Shown piece after piece: positions 60,801 to 64,000 of a DNA stretch of 64,000 bases. This stretch comes from Colwellia sp. GTDB taxonomy: Bacteria > Pseudomonadota > Gammaproteobacteria > Enterobacterales > Alteromonadaceae. Under the pieces are notes generated by a model. That model was not told where the DNA came from, made no database searches, and saw only the letters and a list, made by a program, of their open reading frames with translations. The position numbers were made by a program, and so were the translations under genes. Numbering within the stretch: position 1 is the stretch's first letter; each line of letters starts with the position of its first letter. The stretch covers positions 141,425-205,424 of the forward strand of contig JABSOW010000006.1 in the NCBI GenBank assembly GCA_013215465.1, in the 5' to 3' direction.

Positions 60801-60868
60801 TTTCCGGCATTCGACCTTCATCATGGCCGGAAGGTAGTCCATTAACCTTTGGTGTAAGAAAAAGATAA
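57842..60868 (+). CDS. Very large lipoprotein with three Cys-rich repeats
   Basis: The protein is 1008 residues. A lipobox (LIYTLMACGG) predicts acylation at about Cys19. Residues ~20-310 are beta-rich. A Ser/Thr/Asp-rich region (~320-480) leads into three repeats of ~60 residues with four Cys each, of the form CAxQxxxCxx...VRYG...(T/V)CDN...GNPxSGxDKVC (near 484-555, 561-620 and 628-690). The last ~300 residues are beta-rich again (GVVGLKLNGYLDTS; FTVVLTVKPKVLTAAISLDY). The repeats resemble a disulfide-stabilised motif seen in secreted carbohydrate-related proteins. It is followed by a terminator and a vitellogenin-like gene and is likely an envelope or surface protein. Start: GGAGTTAAAAA then ATG 57842. 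Confidence 0.75.
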   Translation: MKSSVKLLILCLIYTLMACGGDKSSQFSLSNVQGESQLKTGNPTNVSFTLLSNKKIDDVALIYSLTSIEDKTKNYIISSDTADLNSSGTTINTSFNVPSNLINGDYELKVSIHKSQSQQGLLTANSTLSIMQVKVLTPTEPDLVIEQLQLTNNSFVLPQRPNDDINLLVGRGDLQLKTILKAKYASLKEDFSLSFSLELAGLGTFPLVTTSTVEVNEPDRNTHHRNINKNGKVISRIKGQSRQLQPRCREINGAQSCVIIYKNSRRQLDFDLHINEATFDALSQNNTDDITGNVIINITTRANLTQTEYRLPVVYLQPSPAIEKQSANILAKQGGKSADDSSDVNESIAIESGEPTYISYTTTTTANTLQDSTGNAYSVQSQDVSVVMGAYNEDADGSTANEAKTYPMVTMSTSVNSGSNDDINNTQQGITLDVMGGTVFDFTDDINDSTDSNDATKNNLAKSRAAAKNSSQTSSSADDYNPQDEMVWIHCANQNKKCDITGLGLPSTTQVRYGDPETDRWHYRQITFYATCDNDHFYGNPASGIDKVCQYLVPPAFAPKWVRCAKQGNTCKIDKASIVRYGRDERWNSNRFDYDVVCDNNPQGGNPYSGKDKVCEILTDAGAPPLNYEYKFCAEQNETCDFDGSAIVRFSAEDNGSLYTMYAIKRGPVKCEDNDHTFSDPYKGHTKHCDILKYIDPNTRQDQTNLAWSTQDIEREGNFDGEHTNESGEVDEEKIMAEVEFAKSIYLGTYWGIRLTGEVTISGVVGLKLNGYLDTSTRSYTLIGGPYLNIDSSATGTASTGDGVTFSASVWVTADIAVLDMYAPFTVVLTVKPKVLTAAISLDYFIDMIYGEVNVGYHYDWFGDALFGGDESDSTTIYAWGSLYNTSGNLFKGAREWDISPATDYILPAVKDAFYQVKLGFESMDASRDYVLEIKGTLTSNDIWDAANPNEFVTIDIACAATELQTMTFTGQIDEVIPLLECAEVNISGIRPSSWPEGSPLTFGVRKR

Positions 60869-60879
60869 CTCTCCTCAAG

Positions 60880-60910
60880 TACCGCTCTAAATAGAGCGGT
60901 ATTTTTTTAT
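60880..60910 (+). terminator. Rho-independent terminator after the lipoprotein gene
   Basis: TACCGCTCT-AAAT-AGAGCGGTA is a perfect 9-bp stem with a 4-nt loop followed by TTTTTTTAT. It sits between the two secreted-protein genes, so the second gene needs read-through or its own promoter. Confidence 0.92.
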
Positions 60911-60932
60911 CTTTCAAGGAATTTTAAAATTA

Positions 60933-62825
60933 ATGACTAAAAATAAAACAATTGTGGCTAGCGTCAGTCTACTACTCCTTAGCATAGTGCTCGTCGGACA
61001 ATTTTTTAGCGACACTCAAAATGCGCGTACGACAACATTAGCTAACACAGGAGAAATTATCCAGCCGAATGTTCAAAGTAATCACCTGTTTGCATATACG
61101 ATTAACCTCGAAAGAAGCGGTTTTGTTAACAGCAGTTTTTTTCGCTCAAAGACCATAAATGATAATGTTGTTAAAGTTAACAATAACATCAATGGAAAAC
61201 TTAATTTAAAGTTGATAAATAAAATCAATGACACTAGCTTGTTTTTTGGCCAATTCAGTCGTTTGAAAAATACAAAAGACTTACCGGTCGATACAACAGT
61301 ATTCCCCACCAAGCCCTTTGCCTTTTATCATCACAATAATGGAGCGCTGACTCTTGATGAAAATAATATCTACGATGACAACAACTCTAAATCAATGATA
61401 CTACAAGTTTTGTCTTATCTTCAGCTTGTTGGCCTAAATGCTTCCCTAGCGCAATGGCAAACAAAAGAAACAGACTTAATTGGCAATTACACCGCTCAAT
61501 ATAGTGCAACAAACAGCAAGGATACCATCAGTGTAAAAAAGCATAAATTAAACTACGTTCACGTCAATCCATTACCCGCTTTATTTAACGGAAATGTTAA
61601 TGATATTCAAGCGAATATTGTTAACCATCATTCAACCTTTACCCTCAATAAAAGTTCTCAATGGCCCGATAAAATAGAGGTTACAGAACAAATAAAAATG
61701 GAAAGTGGTAAGCGAATCATATCGGATCTTCCAATAATATTCTCAGCCTTTATTAGCACATTTGATATGGACATAACCTTTCCTCATTCCCTAATCGAGC
61801 TCAACGAATTATTAGCGAAGAGCGACGCTGAGATTAATGACTATTACGGCGTAAATAACCGCTTGTCAGCACTCACCGTAGATAAAACACCTAATGAAAT
61901 TTTATCCTATTACCTTGAGGTTTATAAGGACTCGCCATCACAAGCAAGCAATATATTAATTAATTACCTTAGAAAAAATCCTCAATGGTCAAATGACTTT
62001 GTTGATAGTTTATATGCTAATCGTAAGCAATTAACCGATAGGGAAGAAGTACGGTTATGGGCTTTACTGGCGAAGGTAGGGCATAAAGAAGCGCAAACAG
62101 CTTACATATATGCTCTGACCAATCCAGACTTTGAACAAATCATTCAATATCGAGCTATTGCACATATTCGTTTTTTTGAGCAGCCATCGGCTGAGTTCAT
62201 TGATAACTTATGGCAAGTGCAAGCTAACTTATATCAAGCTGTTTCAGGTAATGTTCAGGGAAATAAAACACTCGCAAGTGCGACCTTATTTGCAATTGGC
62301 ACATTGACAACAAGTAAGCAGATTGATGAAAATATTAAACAGAATATTTTATCGACACTTGAAGAAAAACTACAAAATGAAAACGATGACAGCAAAACCA
62401 GTGCGTTAATTATTGCTGCTGGAAATACTCATAATATTGCATTGCTAGACAGTATTACCCCCTATTTAGAAGCTGACAATGATCAATTAAAAGCCAAGGC
62501 TTTTATTGCCTTGGCACGTATGCCCAGTGAACAAGCCCTTGACAGTTTCACCCAAGCCTACGAAAAACTAAAACCGGCGAGCCAACAACTGCAGTTTATT
62601 GCCTTAGATAATTTAAATAAAATGTCGATGACGAATGAATCCATTAAATGGGTTGCGGATAAAGCACTACAAAAGAATAATTACACAGAAACAACGGGGT
62701 TAATCCGAGTGTTAGGTAATAATATATCAACTTTCCCTATGGCTGAAACGGCACTGAGAGAGCTATTAAATTCACAGCCTTCAATAGAAATAAAGTCTGA
62801 AATCTATCGTTATATCAGCCCATAG
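60933..62825 (+). CDS. Exported HEAT-repeat protein resembling the vitellogenin/lipoprotein N-terminal module
   Basis: The protein is 630 residues. An N-terminal membrane anchor or signal (IVASVSLLLLSIVLVGQFF) is followed by a beta-rich region (~50-290: LFAYTINLERSGFV, GKLNLKLINKINDTSLFFGQF). A helical HEAT-like superhelix covers ~330-625 (RLWALLAKVGHKEAQTAYIYALTNP; YRAIAHIRFFEQPSAEFIDNLWQVQ; ASATLFAIGTLT). A beta-barrel plus helical arch in this order is the plan of large lipid-transfer proteins (vitellogenin, MTP). If right, it would carry lipid or assemble with the preceding giant lipoprotein, which lies just upstream. Ribosome site: CAAGGAATTTTAAAATTA. Confidence 0.65.
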   Translation: MTKNKTIVASVSLLLLSIVLVGQFFSDTQNARTTTLANTGEIIQPNVQSNHLFAYTINLERSGFVNSSFFRSKTINDNVVKVNNNINGKLNLKLINKINDTSLFFGQFSRLKNTKDLPVDTTVFPTKPFAFYHHNNGALTLDENNIYDDNNSKSMILQVLSYLQLVGLNASLAQWQTKETDLIGNYTAQYSATNSKDTISVKKHKLNYVHVNPLPALFNGNVNDIQANIVNHHSTFTLNKSSQWPDKIEVTEQIKMESGKRIISDLPIIFSAFISTFDMDITFPHSLIELNELLAKSDAEINDYYGVNNRLSALTVDKTPNEILSYYLEVYKDSPSQASNILINYLRKNPQWSNDFVDSLYANRKQLTDREEVRLWALLAKVGHKEAQTAYIYALTNPDFEQIIQYRAIAHIRFFEQPSAEFIDNLWQVQANLYQAVSGNVQGNKTLASATLFAIGTLTTSKQIDENIKQNILSTLEEKLQNENDDSKTSALIIAAGNTHNIALLDSITPYLEADNDQLKAKAFIALARMPSEQALDSFTQAYEKLKPASQQLQFIALDNLNKMSMTNESIKWVADKALQKNNYTETTGLIRVLGNNISTFPMAETALRELLNSQPSIEIKSEIYRYISP

Positions 62826-62969
62826 CGGTATGTTGTGGTTAACTATGCAAACAATTCAGATATTAAAACAATCTAATGTTAATTTTAACGACTGTCGAAA
62901 ACTACAGATTGATCAAATTTTAGCTAACTCGTAAACAATCCGCTAAAAATATCGACCGGATCACTACGT

Positions 62970-63456
62970 TTAAGGTTAGTGCGAGTTGACCTGCCATCAG
63001 GTGAGTCAGAGGTTTTGGTTTCATCATTAACAGACTTAAAATCTTAACCTACTTCTCTTTTCGCTGATTTATATAACCAACGCTGTGGAGTTAAAGAAGA
63101 CTACAATGTATTGAAAAGTCGCCTCAATATTGAGAATTACTCTAGTGTTTCAGTTGAAGGTGTTTTACAAGACTTGCACGCTAAGCAATTGACTAAAAAC
63201 CTTGCTGCTTCTGTAATCCATGATGCACAACGAAAAATAAAAAAACAATAGGCTCTATGATTATAAAATCAACTTCACTTTTGCGATAAATCAGCTCAAA
63301 GATAATGTTGTTATATTTACAATGAAACTAGCTGATCTAGAGTTATATGAATTACTGATAAGTAAAATATCAAAGAATTTAAGTGTTATTCGACCCAATC
63401 GTAAGTTTGTTCGACAAGAGCGTAGAAAAAAACAAAACAAATATGTAAGTAAGTAA
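62970..63456 (+). pseudogene. IS4-family transposase fossil
   Basis: The pieces read LRLVRVDLPSGESEVLVSSL, then (past an in-frame TAA) LFADLYNQRCGVKEDYNVLK, SRLNIENYSSVSVEGVLQDL and HAKQLTKNLAASVIHDAQRK to a TAG. After a frameshift INFTFAINQLKDNVVIFTMK continues to the end. The Y..R.G.(K/E)EDY..LK block is the YREK region of IS4 transposases; Glu lies in KEDY. The N-terminal half is missing. It is inactive. Confidence 0.8.
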
Positions 63457-63590
63457 GTACTCAATGAATTATAAACGTATGTGTTAAATCCTTAAGTTAA
63501 TGACATTATTCTGCGCTATATAGTCCTTTAAATCTGAATAAGACCATAATTAGGATGTTCAGATCATGTGCTTATTTCATACGAATATAG

Positions 63591-63930
63591 TACGAAAATC
63601 ATCTTGATGATTTCTCCATTGCTTTCGATGTTATAAGTACGTCTATTGATGACTCTGATGTGATTGCAAAATTACTCCAAGATCTTTGTGAGTATGCAAA
63701 TACTAATTACGAGAATGTGAATTATATTCACCCTTTTCTAGATGGGAATGGTAGAACTGCAAGGGTACTTTTCTATTGGTGTACGGTTAAACATGGATAT
63801 GAAAATCTTCAATATATACCCATTTCAGCACTCCTTAAAAAGAAAGTAAATGATTACGGGCGAGCATATATAAAAACATAAACAGATAAACTCGATTAAC
63901 ATACTTTCTTCAGTTCAACCTAGAAATAAT
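63591..63930 (+). pseudogene. Broken Fic-domain gene
   Basis: The Fic active-site motif is intact as IHPFLDGNGRTARVL, preceded by IDDSDVIAKLLQDLCEYANT and followed by YIPISALLKKKVNDYGRAYI. The frame opens only after a TAG at 63588. It meets TAA just where Fic proteins continue (AYIKT*TDKLD), and then resumes one base shifted as LTYFLQFNLEII until about 63930. So the gene has lost its 5' end and carries a nonsense codon and a frameshift. Fic proteins AMPylate target proteins; this one is dead. Confidence 0.8.
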
Positions 63931-64000
63931 AGGCTCTGTTCCATAATACTGTTGTCTACCCGTAAGCAGCTATCAGAATTTGCTGTTTATCTAGCTTTGC
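63931..64000. mobile_element. Possible IS terminus entering from the right
   Basis: The Fic-like reading ends abruptly at GGCTCTGTTCCATAATACTG, a GGCTCTGTT-type start that resembles insertion-sequence ends. The element would lie beyond the window. Seen: abrupt loss of homology; inferred: IS boundary. Confidence 0.3.

Noticed and set aside
1-64000. CRISPR array or cas genes
   Set aside because: No regularly spaced identical repeats with unique spacers were seen. The closest, the TTAG run at 9840 and the two 27-bp repeats at 41503, do not have CRISPR spacing or number.
1-64000. tRNA attachment site for the island
   Set aside because: No tRNA gene was recognised by eye in the window; the left end of the island lies outside it.

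Overview
The window is AT-rich DNA from a gammaproteobacterium, most likely a marine Alteromonadales member of the Colwellia type. The basis is the conserved chromosomal block rapA - rluA - DUF3530 gene at the right, a LexA box of the gammaproteobacterial CTGT-N8-ACAG type, and the protein families present. No rRNA or tRNA gene was recognised. Gene names rest on motifs and length, not on database searches.

About 1-49 kb reads as a defence-rich, recombinase-rich genomic island. (a) 1-8.9 kb: a tightly packed six-gene block with three tyrosine-recombinase-like proteins, two small coiled-coil or DNA-binding proteins and a RecD2-like helicase. It resembles multi-recombinase movers such as Tn554 TnpABC or the gamma-mobile-trio GmtY/Z/X. 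(b) 9-15 kb: a serine recombinase beside nested inverted repeats, a KfrA-like coiled-coil gene behind a TTAG/TTACTTAG tandem repeat, and an integrase gene split by an IS3-family element with a -1 frameshift signal. (c) 15.2-20.5 kb: a CapW/BrxR-like WYL regulator divergent from a three-gene operon encoding a ComEC-like metallo-beta-lactamase (MBL) protein, an E2-E1-JAB triple fusion and a membrane protein. There is no CD-NTase and no obvious ubiquitin. This is the strongest candidate for an uncharacterised system. (d) 21-23.5 kb: umuD-umuC-yedK under a LexA box. (e) 23.6-25.2 kb: an unknown gene pair. (f) 25.4-30.1 kb: a complete QatABCD defence operon. (g) 30.5-38.8 kb: a Wadjet-like SMC/condensin operon in the order toprim - SMC - kleisin - MukE-like, extended by a membrane protein and an HExxH protein, with a second WYL regulator divergent from it. 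(h) 38.9-40.3 kb: a lone reverse transcriptase with structured DNA upstream. (i) 40.5-44.6 kb: decayed genes and an operon of unknown small proteins. (j) 45.2-47.5 kb: a large protein with deoxyribosyltransferase/TIR-like N-terminal domains and a P-loop ATPase, flanked by two diverged copies of a ~200 bp segment.

49-52 kb holds two tandem PIN-PhoH units. Each is preceded by tiny overlapping ORFs, and the upstream phoH copy is a truncated chimera. 52-57 kb is core-like (rapA, rluA, DUF3530). 57-62.8 kb encodes a very large Cys-rich-repeat lipoprotein and a HEAT-repeat, vitellogenin-like secreted protein. The right end (62.9-64 kb) is a gene graveyard: an IS4-type transposase fossil, a broken Fic gene and what looks like another IS terminus.

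The island genes fall into self-contained, tightly overlapping operons. Two of them have their own divergent WYL repressor candidate. Recombinase fossils lie between modules, which fits stepwise accretion of defence cassettes.
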